64,000 bases of DNA from JADLHS01 sp044225555 (lineage in GTDB: Bacteria; Verrucomicrobiota; Verrucomicrobiia; Limisphaerales; JADLHS01). Below are positions 1 to 8,292 of this stretch, one piece after another. Numbering within the stretch: position 1 is the first letter of the stretch; every line of letters starts with the position of its first letter. The position numbers and the translations under genes were made by a program. The stretch lies in NCBI GenBank assembly GCA_044225555.1, contig JBGAIM010000005.1:248001-312000 (forward strand). The letters are read 5' to 3'. Below the pieces are notes generated by a model. That model saw only the letters and a program-made list of their open reading frames with translations. It made no database searches and had not been told where the DNA came from.

Positions 1-381
1 GTACTGGATCTCCGGATTGCGTGATTGGTTGTTTTCGGCGACGCAGGCATGGACGCATTTCCGGCAGCCGATGCAGCGCGTGAGGTTCAGGCAGTAAACA
101 AACTCCACGCCGTCCATCGGCTTGTAATCGCGGACGTGAGGACGGAGACCGTATTGCTGCTCGACTTCGTTCGAAATGCGCTTGAGGACTTTGTCCATGT
201 CCGCCGGCGTCATTTCCTTGTAGTACTTCTGCATGAACCGCTCGGCCGTCGGGAAATCCTCCATTTCCATCAAGGGCTTGAGGCTGGCGGCCAGGGCGGC
301 GAGGCCGGTCGTCAGCACCGCTGAAGTGCGCAGGAAGCTGCGGCGATTCACGCCGGTCGAGGCGGGATTGGGCGCGCTCAT
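1..381 (-). CDS. Tat-exported 4Fe-4S ferredoxin-type protein, N-terminal part (runs off the left edge)
   Basis: Reading the minus strand from the ATG at 381 gives a twin-arginine signal (NRRSFLRTSAVL, residues about 12-23) followed by a periplasmic domain. A Cys-rich cluster motif (CIGCRKCVHAC) sits at about residues 105-115, just before the window edge. The layout matches exported Fe-S electron-transfer subunits that pair with NrfD-type membrane proteins (HybA/DsrO/PsrB-like). The gene starts one base after the stop of the upstream tetraheme cytochrome, so it is the last visible gene of a tightly packed minus-strand operon. Since the C-terminus is missing, I cannot say how many clusters it has or whether it is fused to another domain. 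Confidence 0.8.
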   Translation of the reverse strand, partial: MSAPNPASTGVNRRSFLRTSAVLTTGLAALAASLKPLMEMEDFPTAERFMQKYYKEMTPADMDKVLKRISNEVEQQYGLRPHVRDYKPMDGVEFVYCLNLTRCIGCRKCVHACVAENNQSRNPEIQY

Positions 382-382
382 G

Positions 383-1018
383 TCAGGGTGGGGTTTCAGC
401 ATGCGCCAGTTCGGGTTCGCCACCGCGGAGGGGATGCGGGCCGGGCGCGGGTTTGCGGCCGGGAAATTTGGGGGAATGCGGGTTGTGACAGTTCACGCAG
501 CGCTTGCGGTCAATCTCGCCGAGGGCGCGATCCCAATAACCACTCGTGCGCCCATGCACGCCGGCTTCCCAATCGCGATAGGTCGGGCCGTGGCAACTGC
601 CACAGAGGGGAGTGCTGTCAGCAAGCTTCAACTCCCGTTTGTCTTTCGTCTGAAAGAGCTCGAGGTTCGACTCGTTGTGGCAGTTGTAACAGTTGTTGTT
701 GCGCTCGTGACTGCCGTGATGCATCACGATGTCGGGGTGTTCCTTCGGGATGATGAGATTCTGGTTGGTATCGTAGCGCAGCGGCGGCGGTTTGCCTTTC
801 TCATGGCAGGCATAGCAATCGAAGTCCGACAAATCCTCCTTGGCGGCGATGAGATCCGCATAGGAACGACGCGCGGTGGCCCGGTCGAGAAAATTAGTGT
901 CCACCAGCGGAATGGCCGGGCGCTTGGGCCGGCCGGCCGGACTGGCAAGGAATCCGCACGCCAAGACCGCAAAGACCGCAGTTAACAACCCCAGAATCGT
1001 TCCAGTTTTTGGCTGCAT
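383..1018 (-). CDS. Tetraheme c-type cytochrome with N-terminal signal/anchor
   Basis: The 211-residue product has a hydrophobic N-terminal segment (residues about 7-27) that would export or anchor it at the inner membrane. It has four CXXCH heme-binding motifs at about 68-72, 110-114, 139-143 and 174-178. Several further His residues between motifs could be distal ligands. The ATG at 1018 was chosen because a hydrophobic signal follows directly, although the frame stays open upstream. It lies between the NrfD-like gene and the Fe-S gene at the left edge, which suggests it takes electrons from that membrane module. It resembles the NapC/NrfH-associated and cytochrome c3/c7 types only in heme spacing; I cannot name the subfamily. 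Confidence 0.85.
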   Translation of the reverse strand: MQPKTGTILGLLTAVFAVLACGFLASPAGRPKRPAIPLVDTNFLDRATARRSYADLIAAKEDLSDFDCYACHEKGKPPPLRYDTNQNLIIPKEHPDIVMHHGSHERNNNCYNCHNESNLELFQTKDKRELKLADSTPLCGSCHGPTYRDWEAGVHGRTSGYWDRALGEIDRKRCVNCHNPHSPKFPGRKPAPGPHPLRGGEPELAHAETPP

Positions 1019-1077
1019 TTTCACAGGCACCGGTCCCGAGAGGCTGTGCCAGGTCCGTGCATCTCCGCCGCCCAGAG

Positions 1078-2325
1078 TTAGATTTCGCCCGCGTTTTCTT
1101 CGGCGCGATGCGGAATGTGGCCGCTCGTGGGCAGACGCTCGGACAGGAATAGTTTGATCATCACCGTCAGGATGATGAACGGCAGGCTGAGCAGGATCAG
1201 TCCCATCAACCAACCTTCCGCCCCGGCAAATTCCAGTTTGTAACTCATCACGCCGCGCAGGCTCTTCGAGAAGAATTGCCCGCCCATGACGACGTTCCAA
1301 CGCATGGCAAACACGCCGACGAGAATGCATGAGGCGCAGGCGAAGTAGATGCGCTTGCGGACCGCATCTGGAACGTACTTCTTGATGATTTGCAGCGAGC
1401 CCAGCAACAACAGCGGAATCAGCGTCCCCACCAGCACCTGGCCGATGCTCAAGGTGTAAAAGAGCTTCTGCTTCGTCATGTATTCAATCACCCGGAAACC
1501 TTCTTCAGCAGAATAGACGCGATGAATCCAATCCAAAGTTTCGACGGTGAAGTCAATCACCAGCGCGTAGAAGAGGAACATGCCCATCATGTCGAGGCAG
1601 CGCATGTCGAGCTTGCGGCGGCGCACCCAGGTCAGGAACATGTAGTTGAACACACACAGCGCGATGCCGGAGACCATCGCGGACAGGATGAAAATGATCG
1701 GCATGAGGACGTTGCCCCACCACGGATTGGCCTTGATGGAGCCAAAGATGAAGCCCACATAGCCGTGCAGCAGAAATGCCGAGGGGATGCCGACGATCGA
1801 GATAATCCAACCCAGCTTGAGATCGAGCGCAACGGCTTTCTCGGAGACGTCGGTGACACCCAGGGTGAATGCGCGATAGATGATGCCGGGCAGGCCGGTG
1901 GCCGTCTGCGACCAGTTGACGAAATCCTCCCGGTAGTCAAACCACAATTCCAGCAACAGCACCGCCATGAGATACCACGCGTACACGAAGCCAAAGATCG
2001 CCATCGGCGACGTGAGATGGGGCGTGATCATGATCTGGTAGGATCGCTCCGGATGTCCGAGGTGGAACAACAGCGGCAGCGTGGCGCAGAGCATGAACGC
2101 CAGCGCCGTCAGCAATGACAAACGATAAACCGGCTCGAGCGGCTTCACGTTGAACACGCGCACGAGCGACGCCATGATGAAGGCGCCCGCCACGAGCCCG
2201 GTGATGTAGGGATACAACACGATGAGGAATCCCCACAGCGGGTGCGTGCCGGATTCATTTGGATAGACGTAACCCTCGAAATGCGGCAGTGCCTCCACCA
2301 CGACGTTGGTAACTTCGAGTGCCAT
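1078..2325 (-). CDS. NrfD/PsrC-type polytopic membrane subunit (quinone-interacting)
   Basis: The 415-residue product has about nine to ten hydrophobic helices and N-terminal features typical of the NrfD/HybB/PsrC family (a HPLWGFLIVLYPYITGLVAGAF segment type, here at about residues 22-45). These proteins exchange electrons between the menaquinone pool and a periplasmic Fe-S partner. The start at 2325 is well supported by an AAGGAGG ribosome-binding site 8-9 bases upstream, and it lies one base past the stop of the Fe-S gene. Its position between an Fe-S protein and a tetraheme cytochrome supports a quinol:cytochrome oxidoreductase role. Direction of electron flow cannot be read from sequence. 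Confidence 0.88.
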   Translation of the reverse strand: MALEVTNVVVEALPHFEGYVYPNESGTHPLWGFLIVLYPYITGLVAGAFIMASLVRVFNVKPLEPVYRLSLLTALAFMLCATLPLLFHLGHPERSYQIMITPHLTSPMAIFGFVYAWYLMAVLLLELWFDYREDFVNWSQTATGLPGIIYRAFTLGVTDVSEKAVALDLKLGWIISIVGIPSAFLLHGYVGFIFGSIKANPWWGNVLMPIIFILSAMVSGIALCVFNYMFLTWVRRRKLDMRCLDMMGMFLFYALVIDFTVETLDWIHRVYSAEEGFRVIEYMTKQKLFYTLSIGQVLVGTLIPLLLLGSLQIIKKYVPDAVRKRIYFACASCILVGVFAMRWNVVMGGQFFSKSLRGVMSYKLEFAGAEGWLMGLILLSLPFIILTVMIKLFLSERLPTSGHIPHRAEENAGEI

Positions 2326-2326
2326 A

Positions 2327-3139
2327 TCAACGAACCTCCTTATCCAGGTTGGCGTAGAGCACACGCGGTTCGGTGCCGAGATGCGGCTTGAGCGAATTCA
2401 CCTTGTTTTTCTGAATGAAATTTTGAATCGGATCATCTTTAACCGGATTCTTGAGATCGCCGAAGATGCGCGCTTCCGTTGGGCAGATTTCCACACAGGC
2501 CGGTTGGAGCCCGCGCGTGATGCGGTGATAGCACAACGTGCACTTCTCCGCGGTCTTGGTTTCCGGATTCAGAAAGCGGCAGCCATACGGACAGGCCTGG
2601 ATGCAGAAACCGCAACCGATGCAATAATTTGGGTCCACCAGCACGGCCCCGTCCGGCGTGTCGAACGTGGCACCCACCGGGCACACTTGCGTGCAAGGTG
2701 AATGCTCGCAAAGATTGCAAAGCTTCGGCACGAAAAACGATTTGAGAATTTCGTCGCGGGGAACGGTCGTGGGCGGGAAGCCATCGCGGCCGCCGTTGGG
2801 CGAATCCACGAGCACTTCGCCACGTGCCTCGGCGCTGCCCGGCTTGGGTTTCTTGATGATGTAGCGCTCGATCCAGTTACGGAAATAGGTCGGCCCTTCT
2901 GGAACGTGATTTTCCTTTTTGCACGCGTCCACGCACTGGCCGCAGCCGATGCACTTGTCCACGTCAAAGCACATGAGCCATTTGTGCTGGTACGGATCGT
3001 AATCCTTGGGGGCGTTGGTGCGGACGAAAACGGTCTTCACCGCCGCTTTGGCGGTGCGGGCGGCGGCCAGGGACATCAAGCCGGCGGCGGCCGCCCCAAG
3101 GGTCGCCAACATGCCGCGGCGGGAGCAGGAGGTTTTCAT
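2327..3139 (-). CDS. Exported four-cluster 4Fe-4S protein (PsrB/DsrO/HybA-like), partner of the NrfD protein
   Basis: The 270-residue product starts with a twin-arginine-type signal (SRRGML at 6-11, then an Ala-rich stretch). It has sixteen Cys in four clusters: 63/66/69/73, 141/144/149/153, 173/176/179/183 and 200/203/215/219. This is the standard arrangement of Fe-S subunits that wire NrfD-type membrane proteins to redox partners. The ATG overlaps the stop of the upstream tetraheme gene (ATGA), showing translational coupling, and an AGGAG-like sequence precedes it inside that gene. No molybdopterin catalytic subunit is visible in the window, so the electrons probably pass to or from cytochromes. 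Confidence 0.88.
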   Translation of the reverse strand: MKTSCSRRGMLATLGAAAAGLMSLAAARTAKAAVKTVFVRTNAPKDYDPYQHKWLMCFDVDKCIGCGQCVDACKKENHVPEGPTYFRNWIERYIIKKPKPGSAEARGEVLVDSPNGGRDGFPPTTVPRDEILKSFFVPKLCNLCEHSPCTQVCPVGATFDTPDGAVLVDPNYCIGCGFCIQACPYGCRFLNPETKTAEKCTLCYHRITRGLQPACVEICPTEARIFGDLKNPVKDDPIQNFIQKNKVNSLKPHLGTEPRVLYANLDKEVR

Positions 3140-3609
3140 GGGACTTCGTTCGGTTGATGGGGCACGTGGCACTCCACGCATTTCTGGCCGGTATAGTGAT
3201 TCTTGACGTTAATTTGCTTCTGGGTCACGGGTCGGGACGGGTTGTATTCGTGACAGCGGATGCAGGCGAGCGTGTTGCGCTTGTCCGGCTTTTTGGCGTC
3301 GCTATCGGGGTCGGTCACGTGCGCTGATGATGGGCCGTGGCAGGTTTCGCAGCCGATGGTTTTATGCTCGCCCTTTAGCAGGCGGTTTTGATGATCCTCG
3401 TGACATTCGAGGCAGGCCTTCCGACCGGCGAACACCGGTGTGTGCGAGGCATGTTCCGCCATGGCGTCACCTCGAAAGAAGCCGTATTGCCGGAACGACG
3501 GGGGGGTAAGCAATTGCCTCGCGATGAGATAGCTGCCAATAATCGCGACGGTCAACAGAACCAGGCGAAAGACCTGCGGTGGCATTTTGGCGCGGCTCGT
3601 GTCGCTCAT
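3136..3609 (-). CDS. Membrane-anchored tetraheme cytochrome c
   Basis: The 157-residue product has one N-terminal transmembrane helix (about 15-34) with no clear cleavage site, then a small periplasmic domain. Four CXXCH motifs lie at 66-70, 87-91, 116-120 and 144-148. The size and single anchor recall NapC/NrfH and CymA-type quinol dehydrogenases, but the region around the first heme does not let me assign it to that family with confidence. It is the first gene of the tight set 3609 to 1 and overlaps the next gene by four bases. The ATG at 3609 is the natural start, immediately before a hydrophilic, positively charged N-terminus. Confidence 0.85.
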   Translation of the reverse strand: MSDTSRAKMPPQVFRLVLLTVAIIGSYLIARQLLTPPSFRQYGFFRGDAMAEHASHTPVFAGRKACLECHEDHQNRLLKGEHKTIGCETCHGPSSAHVTDPDSDAKKPDKRNTLACIRCHEYNPSRPVTQKQINVKNHYTGQKCVECHVPHQPNEVP

Positions 3610-3640
3610 GTAATATTGTTTTCTTTGTGAAGCTGGTTCC

Positions 3641-3661
3641 GGCTGGCCAACCCGGCCAGCC
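3641..3661 (-). repeat. GC-rich hairpin between the monoheme cytochrome and the operon below it
   Basis: An 8-bp perfect stem (GGCTGGCC / GGCCAGCC) with a 5-base loop follows the cytochrome c gene that ends at 3725 on the minus strand. There is no run of T after it, so a classical terminator is not supported. It may be an attenuator, a processing stem or an mRNA 3' stabiliser. The equivalent place after the paralogous cytochrome gene carries a related hairpin at 4529-4564. Confidence 0.5.
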
Positions 3662-3724
3662 GTTTGAGCTCATTTTCCATCCCGTTACGAACGTCTGAGC
3701 GCGTTGCCGCCCATACGAAACCTC

Positions 3725-4051
3725 TTACTTCTTGAAACCACGGACGAATTTAACGAGGGCCTTGATGTCGTCGTCGGACAGTCCTTCCGCCGCTTTCATC
3801 AACGTCTTGTCTTCCTTCTTGACGCCTTCCTTGATGGCTTTGAACGCGGCTTCGTCCTTGAGATCATCCTGGACCTTGGCGTCGGTGAGATCTTTGATGC
3901 CAAGCTTTTCGCCCATCTTGGTCTTGCCTTTGCCGTCGGCTCCATGGCATTTGGCGCAGGCTTTATCGAAGTTCTCCTTCGCGTCACCGGCGACGGCAGT
4001 CAGGGCGGTGGCAGCGATGATCGTGCAACTGAGGGCTAGTATTTTTTTCAT
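3725..4051 (-). CDS. Small monoheme class I cytochrome c (periplasmic)
   Basis: The 108-residue precursor has a clear signal peptide (cleavage probably after AVAG at about 22) and a single heme motif (CAKCH, 32-36). A short helical class I cytochrome domain follows, ending in a Lys-rich helix. A methionine in the KMGEKLG or LMKAAEG segment is the likely sixth ligand. It is close in sequence to the product of the gene at 4625-4951; the two are tandem duplicates. A mobile periplasmic electron shuttle between the inner-membrane module and the outer-membrane conduit is the simplest role, by inference. The upstream frame is open, but the ATG at 4051 directly precedes the signal peptide. Confidence 0.9.
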   Translation of the reverse strand: MKKILALSCTIIAATALTAVAGDAKENFDKACAKCHGADGKGKTKMGEKLGIKDLTDAKVQDDLKDEAAFKAIKEGVKKEDKTLMKAAEGLSDDDIKALVKFVRGFKK

Positions 4052-4624
4052 TTTTTGCTCTCGATATTTGATGGCGCTTGTATGTGATGCGGTGGCCATT
4101 TATTTCGCTCATAGTTTCCATGTGTCGGAGGTGGAGCGCACTCCCGTTCTTGGCAAAGGCAGTTCATTTATTGGCTTGCGACCAGTCGTTCATCTTCACT
4201 TGCTGGTGAACAAGGCTCGGGACGCAGTATTAAAGCCTGATTCATGGGTGGGCCTCGATGGTATTCGCTCGAGGTGGAAGGCAATAATGGCAGTGATTGT
4301 CGTGAGCAAGACACGCACGCTGCGCAAGATGTGAAGGATTATCCCGGTTGCTGAGGAGTCAGCTGGACTAAGCGGTGAAAGATGTAGCCGATGAAACCGG
4401 TGCGGGAGTGCCAGGAAGGGCTAGTTCCGTTTGATGGCCTGCGCCTTGAAACTGTGGGCTGTCGCTGGTAATGATCGCAGCTCTTGATCGGCGGGCTTTG
4501 GCTTCGGGGGTCGTCTAAAAAGCAGAAACCGGGCTGGCAACCCTTTCACCCTTTGCCAGCCCGGCTGAGCTCACGCCCTTACCCCTACTATGCTTGAGCG
4601 CCCTACCGCCCAAACAAATACTTG
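4052..4624. other. Intergenic stretch between the two monoheme cytochrome genes
   Basis: No convincing gene is seen on either strand; the plus-strand frame at 3732-4334 is antisense to the cytochrome signal region and has no family features. The part near 4565-4624 resembles the region 3662-3724 downstream of the other copy (shared GAGCTC, a GAGCGC...CCGCC core and the TTACTTCTTGAA gene end), consistent with duplication of gene plus 3' flank. A terminator hairpin at 4529-4564 is listed separately. The promoter of the 4051 gene should lie here, but I cannot point to it. Confidence 0.6.
4517..4564 (-). terminator. Rho-independent terminator of the cytochrome c gene 4625-4951
   Basis: A perfect 12-bp stem (4529-4540 with 4553-4564, CCGGGCTGGCAA and its complement) with a 12-base loop is followed on the minus strand by TTTCTGCTTTTTAG. 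The stem lies 60 bases after the stop codon. It would separate this cytochrome from the genes further down. Confidence 0.8.
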
Positions 4625-4951
4625 TTACTTCTTGAACGTCCGCATGTGAGCTACCAACGCCTTGATCTCGTCGTCGGACAATCCTTCTGCCGGTTTCATC
4701 ACGACTTTGCCTTCCTTATCCTTGACGCCATCCTTGATCGCTTTGAACGCAGCATCATCCTTCAAATCCGCCTGAACCTTGGCATCGGAGTAGTCCTTTA
4801 TCCCGAGCTTCTGGCCCATCTTGGTGTCGCCTTTGCCTTCCTTGCCGTGGCACTTGGCGCACGCCTTGTCATAATTTTCCTTCGCATCGCCCGCAGAGGC
4901 GGAACAGAGGGCAGCTGCGATTACCAACGTCATCAATAGGGTCTTTTTCAT
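4625..4951 (-). CDS. Small monoheme class I cytochrome c (periplasmic), tandem paralog
   Basis: The 108-residue precursor has a signal peptide (hydrophobic 5-17, cleavage near ASAG at 21), one heme motif (CAKCH, 31-35) and the same fold and C-terminal GLSDDEIKALV helix as the product of 3725-4051. Differences are conservative substitutions spread over the mature domain, as expected of an older tandem duplication. It has its own terminator at 4517-4564, so the two copies can be expressed separately. It lies between the outer-membrane conduit genes and the inner-membrane module, which fits a periplasmic shuttle. Confidence 0.9.
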   Translation of the reverse strand: MKKTLLMTLVIAAALCSASAGDAKENYDKACAKCHGKEGKGDTKMGQKLGIKDYSDAKVQADLKDDAAFKAIKDGVKDKEGKVVMKPAEGLSDDEIKALVAHMRTFKK

Positions 4952-5271
4952 TTTGTCTTGTATGGGTATTTTGTTTGGCGCGAACCCGTTTGCAGAGGAA
5001 GCCGATCAAGCCGCTCCGGCCGGTGCCGGTCATCAGGAGAAGATTTCCCGGACCGGTCGTCGCGGCGTGCTCAAGAGCTGCCACTGCGTTCACGGGGATA
5101 GCATCGGATACGGACAGGCTGGCGGCTCCGCTGAATTTGTCAATTGTTCCGCCTATTTTGCGGGAAGGGAATTAGCCTCGCGTCGAACAACCGGCTGGAA
5201 AACCGCGAGGTAATTGAAACTTGGCGCGCTGGCGAAGCCCGTCAAATGCATCGGCAATTGCGGGGCCGGTC
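4952..5271. other. Intergenic region between the outer-membrane barrel gene and the cytochrome gene
   Basis: This 320-base stretch has no supported gene. It contains the 3' flank of the barrel gene and presumably the promoter of the cytochrome gene reading left. A minus-strand TTGACA lies at 5143-5138, but no good -10 box sits 16-18 bases further on, so I do not call a promoter. No terminator with a T-tract was found after the barrel gene. Confidence 0.5.
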
Positions 5272-7404
5272 TCAGAAACGATATTGCAACCCAGTATAGA
5301 GCACCTGGGCGTCGTAGTCGTTGTGACCGCCGGAAGCCTGATCGGTGTAGTGGTAGTAACCGTAGCGGGCGGTCAGACGGAGCTTCGGAGTCAGGCGACG
5401 CACCATTGTGAGGTTGATACCGTGTTGCTGCGCACCGGCGCCGTAGGGCACGCCCGCGGGACTGTTATCCGTGTAATCATCCGCGCAGAAGTAAGTGTAG
5501 CCGAGGTTCAGGTCGGTCTTGTTGTCGAGGACAAAACCGGTGTTGAAAGTCACCGTCCAGTAGTTGTTCTGTGAGTTGAGCACCGCCTGTGTGTAATCCG
5601 CGGTCGGCGTCTTGGTTTCGCTGAGCACGTAATTGAATCCCAGTTGCAAATAGAGCCGTGACCACGGGGCATAGCTGATGTTCTGCGCGATGATCTGGCT
5701 GGTCATGTCCGAGGACTGCGTCTCGCCCAGGCCGGAAATCCCGTCCGGTTGGGTGTTGACGGTGGACAACTGATATTCGTAGCGCGTGACCAGCGTGAGG
5801 TTCGGCAACGGTCGCAACGTCAGCCGCGCATTGCCATCGTACGTTTCAAATGCCTGCATCACGAGATACGCCGGATAGCGGTTGGGGCTGTTGTTGATCG
5901 TGTTATCCAGCGTGTTGTCGTAGTCGTAATTGTGTTTCTTGTAGTAGCCGCCGAAATCCACGCTCACGCGGCGGAGCGGATACCATTTCACGCCGGCCCC
6001 GTACCGTTGGAAGAAGCGGTCGGTCGTGGTGTCGCGCTGGATGGGCGAGCCGAGATACATGCCGCCGCTCTCGCTCAAGTCGCCCTGGCCTTGGGTCCAT
6101 TCGCCCTGCGCATAGAGTACCCAGTTGGTGAAGCCCGAATAGCGAAGATCGAGACGCTCGCGCACATCGTAGCCGTCACCGTCGGAATTGCTGGCGAACG
6201 GTCCGGTGGAATTGTTGCCCAACGTTTGCGTCGCGCTCGAGTCCGCATTCCAGTTGTGCGTCTGCATCCGGACGGACGGAACGATCGCGAAGTTCTTCAC
6301 CTGGGTGGACATCAGGTTCAGGTTGAGCACGTATTGATGCTCCTCGGCGCTGCCCAGGAGGTTGGTGTAACCCGCGCCGTTGCCTGGATTGGGCGTATAG
6401 GCCACGTCGTAGTCGCTGCCGTAAATGCGGCTGCCATTCACATTGTTGTCCACGTGGGAAGTCAGAAAGCCGGCGGAGAGCAGCAGCTTGGGGTTGAACC
6501 ACGTCTCGCTGAACGCGTTCACGTTGAACATGTCGTAGGACACGTTCTGTTTGTCGGTCACCTTGCGCTCCTGTGGTGTCGTGCCGACGGGCGGTTCGCC
6601 CGGGAATTGCGAGGTCTTCAACGCGTCGTTGAGGTCCCCCAGTTCGTAACGCACGCCGACGCCGAAGTCCGTTTTCTTGATGTGATGTTTGGCATCCAAC
6701 TGGAAAGCATCGCGCTTTTCGTCAATGTCGTAGAACGACGGCACGAGCCCCCGCGCGGGATTGGTCAGGCCCGGGTGCGTTTGACCCCAGATGGTGGAAC
6801 TCTTTTCGCCCTCACGATACGAGTGGTTGTATTTGAACGTGACGCTGGGCTTGTCCTTGAACATCAGCCCGCCTTCGAAAGAAATCTCACCGCGATCCAG
6901 GGCCAGCGCGTTGTCACCGTTCTGGAATGGATACCAGGCGGCTTCCGCCGGGAAGTAACCGCCGTTGGCGTTGTACCAGGTGCGGAAGTTGTTATAATTG
7001 AAGCGAAGGAAATACGCGTCCTCCTTCTTCAAACTGAGACTCAGGTTGTAGTCGTGATTGTCGAAAATGGCGCGGCCATCCAGCGAGAAGGTCGTGCCCT
7101 TCGCGACGTCGTGCTGGAAATGCAGGTCCTCGATGCCGCCGAACGCGGTGCCGGGCAACTGCCGGGATTGTTCTGCCTGGGCGTTGCTGCCCGAGGTCAA
7201 CATCCCGCCTGCTGAAAGCTCCACCCAATTGTTGCCCGCGTCCGCCGCGCTCTCGGAACTCGCCGCGTCCTGTTTATCCTCCGCGGCTGAGGCGAAGCCC
7301 GCGCCCACCAACAAGGCCGCTCCAATTGCGCACGACCCCGACAGGGGCAAACCCGATCGTTTCACCCGTTGATTTTTCACTCGCGATTTCTTTTTCATCG
7401 GCAT
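5272..7404 (-). CDS. MtrB/PioB-type outer-membrane beta-barrel of a porin-cytochrome conduit
   Basis: The product of about 710 residues has a basic, hydrophobic signal peptide (cleavage near ASAAED) followed by a long chain of alternating amphipathic strands with aromatic girdle residues. It ends in Phe (LQYRF), the usual outer-membrane barrel terminus. Length and pattern fit the MtrB/PioB family (about 650-850 residues), whose members sheathe a multiheme cytochrome so that electrons cross the outer membrane. The CXXC seen near the N-terminus of Shewanella MtrB is absent. It starts 11 bases after the MtrA/DmsE-like gene; ATG codons at 7404 and 7398 are both possible. The pairing with a multiheme cytochrome makes an unrelated porin unlikely. 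Confidence 0.85.
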   Translation of the reverse strand: MPMKKKSRVKNQRVKRSGLPLSGSCAIGAALLVGAGFASAAEDKQDAASSESAADAGNNWVELSAGGMLTSGSNAQAEQSRQLPGTAFGGIEDLHFQHDVAKGTTFSLDGRAIFDNHDYNLSLSLKKEDAYFLRFNYNNFRTWYNANGGYFPAEAAWYPFQNGDNALALDRGEISFEGGLMFKDKPSVTFKYNHSYREGEKSSTIWGQTHPGLTNPARGLVPSFYDIDEKRDAFQLDAKHHIKKTDFGVGVRYELGDLNDALKTSQFPGEPPVGTTPQERKVTDKQNVSYDMFNVNAFSETWFNPKLLLSAGFLTSHVDNNVNGSRIYGSDYDVAYTPNPGNGAGYTNLLGSAEEHQYVLNLNLMSTQVKNFAIVPSVRMQTHNWNADSSATQTLGNNSTGPFASNSDGDGYDVRERLDLRYSGFTNWVLYAQGEWTQGQGDLSESGGMYLGSPIQRDTTTDRFFQRYGAGVKWYPLRRVSVDFGGYYKKHNYDYDNTLDNTINNSPNRYPAYLVMQAFETYDGNARLTLRPLPNLTLVTRYEYQLSTVNTQPDGISGLGETQSSDMTSQIIAQNISYAPWSRLYLQLGFNYVLSETKTPTADYTQAVLNSQNNYWTVTFNTGFVLDNKTDLNLGYTYFCADDYTDNSPAGVPYGAGAQQHGINLTMVRRLTPKLRLTARYGYYHYTDQASGGHNDYDAQVLYTGLQYRF

Positions 7405-7415
7405 TCGGGTTGCGG

Positions 7416-8276
7416 TTAGAAGCGAAGGGAGGAATTCACGCGCGAGCCATGCACGGCCTCGTGACAACCGGCCGTCCAGCAGGTGCCTTGCGCCAGGGCC
7501 GCAGTGTGCGGGTGTCCCCCGATGAGAATCTCGCCGCCTTGCACCTGTTGGAAATGGCATTTCATGCACAGGTTCGCGTCGCGTACCGTCAACATCTTGG
7601 CGTTGACGGTGCCATGCGCGCCGTGACACGTGGTGCAGCCCTCGTGCATGGCCTCATGTTCAAAGACAAACGGCCCGCGCTGGACCGGGTGACATTTCAG
7701 GCACGTTTCATCCTGTGCCCGCAGCGCGGTGCTGCCGCCGACATGCGCGAAGCCTTTGTGCGGGGAATGACAGGCGGTGCAACTCATCCGGCCCTCGGGC
7801 ACGGGATGATGACTCGGCAGGCCGAATTGTCCGCGCACCTCGCCGTGGCAGGTGTAGCAAACCGTCTCGGTGGCGCGCGGGACCGGTGTGGATAGATTCG
7901 CCCCGTAGTTGTTGGCGAGCGGGCGATCCGCCGCAAAGCTGTAGGGCGGCTTGGTTTCACCTCCAGAATCCGAGTGAATGCTGCCAGGGCCGTGACAGGA
8001 TTCGCACCCAGCGTTGAGCGTGTTCGGTCCGCCCATGACCAGCAGGGAGTGATCGGCCGTCTGGAAGTTTTTGTAGAGTTCCTCGTGGCACTGTTCGCAT
8101 TCCTTCGAGCCGATGTATTTTGCGCCTGGCACATTCGGAAGCATTACCGTGACGCGATTGACGGTCCGGCAGGAGGTGGCGGCAAATATCAGCCCCACCA
8201 CCGTCAACACCAGCAGGACCGCCCGCGTGCGCGAGACCAACAGTTTTTCGACCAGACGTGACGTGAGATTTGTCAT
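7416..8276 (-). CDS. MtrA/DmsE-family multiheme c-type cytochrome lipoprotein
   Basis: The 286-residue precursor has a hydrophobic segment ending in a lipobox-like AATSC (Cys36 as the lipidated residue). It has seven CXXCH motifs at 60-64, 91-95, 140-144, 166-170, 192-196, 214-218 and 237-241, plus a CX4CH (266-272) just before a conserved-looking HEAVHGS. Characterised MtrA and DmsE proteins bind ten hemes, so eight or fewer is low for the family. The family forms the electron wire inside the MtrB/PioB barrel, and the barrel gene follows at once. It is preceded by the nonaheme gene with a 16-base gap, so the three are probably one transcript. Confidence 0.88.
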   Translation of the reverse strand: MTNLTSRLVEKLLVSRTRAVLLVLTVVGLIFAATSCRTVNRVTVMLPNVPGAKYIGSKECEQCHEELYKNFQTADHSLLVMGGPNTLNAGCESCHGPGSIHSDSGGETKPPYSFAADRPLANNYGANLSTPVPRATETVCYTCHGEVRGQFGLPSHHPVPEGRMSCTACHSPHKGFAHVGGSTALRAQDETCLKCHPVQRGPFVFEHEAMHEGCTTCHGAHGTVNAKMLTVRDANLCMKCHFQQVQGGEILIGGHPHTAALAQGTCWTAGCHEAVHGSRVNSSLRF

Positions 8277-8292
8277 GTGGTTTTGCAAGGGT

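Noticed and set aside
3732..4334. 200-codon plus-strand frame across the cytochrome gene and its upstream region
   Set aside because: Most of it is antisense to the cytochrome c gene and the rest shows no family features or ribosome-binding site.
5749..7215. 488-codon open frame on the plus strand
   Set aside because: Antisense to the MtrB-like barrel gene; composition typical of GC-rich shadow frames.
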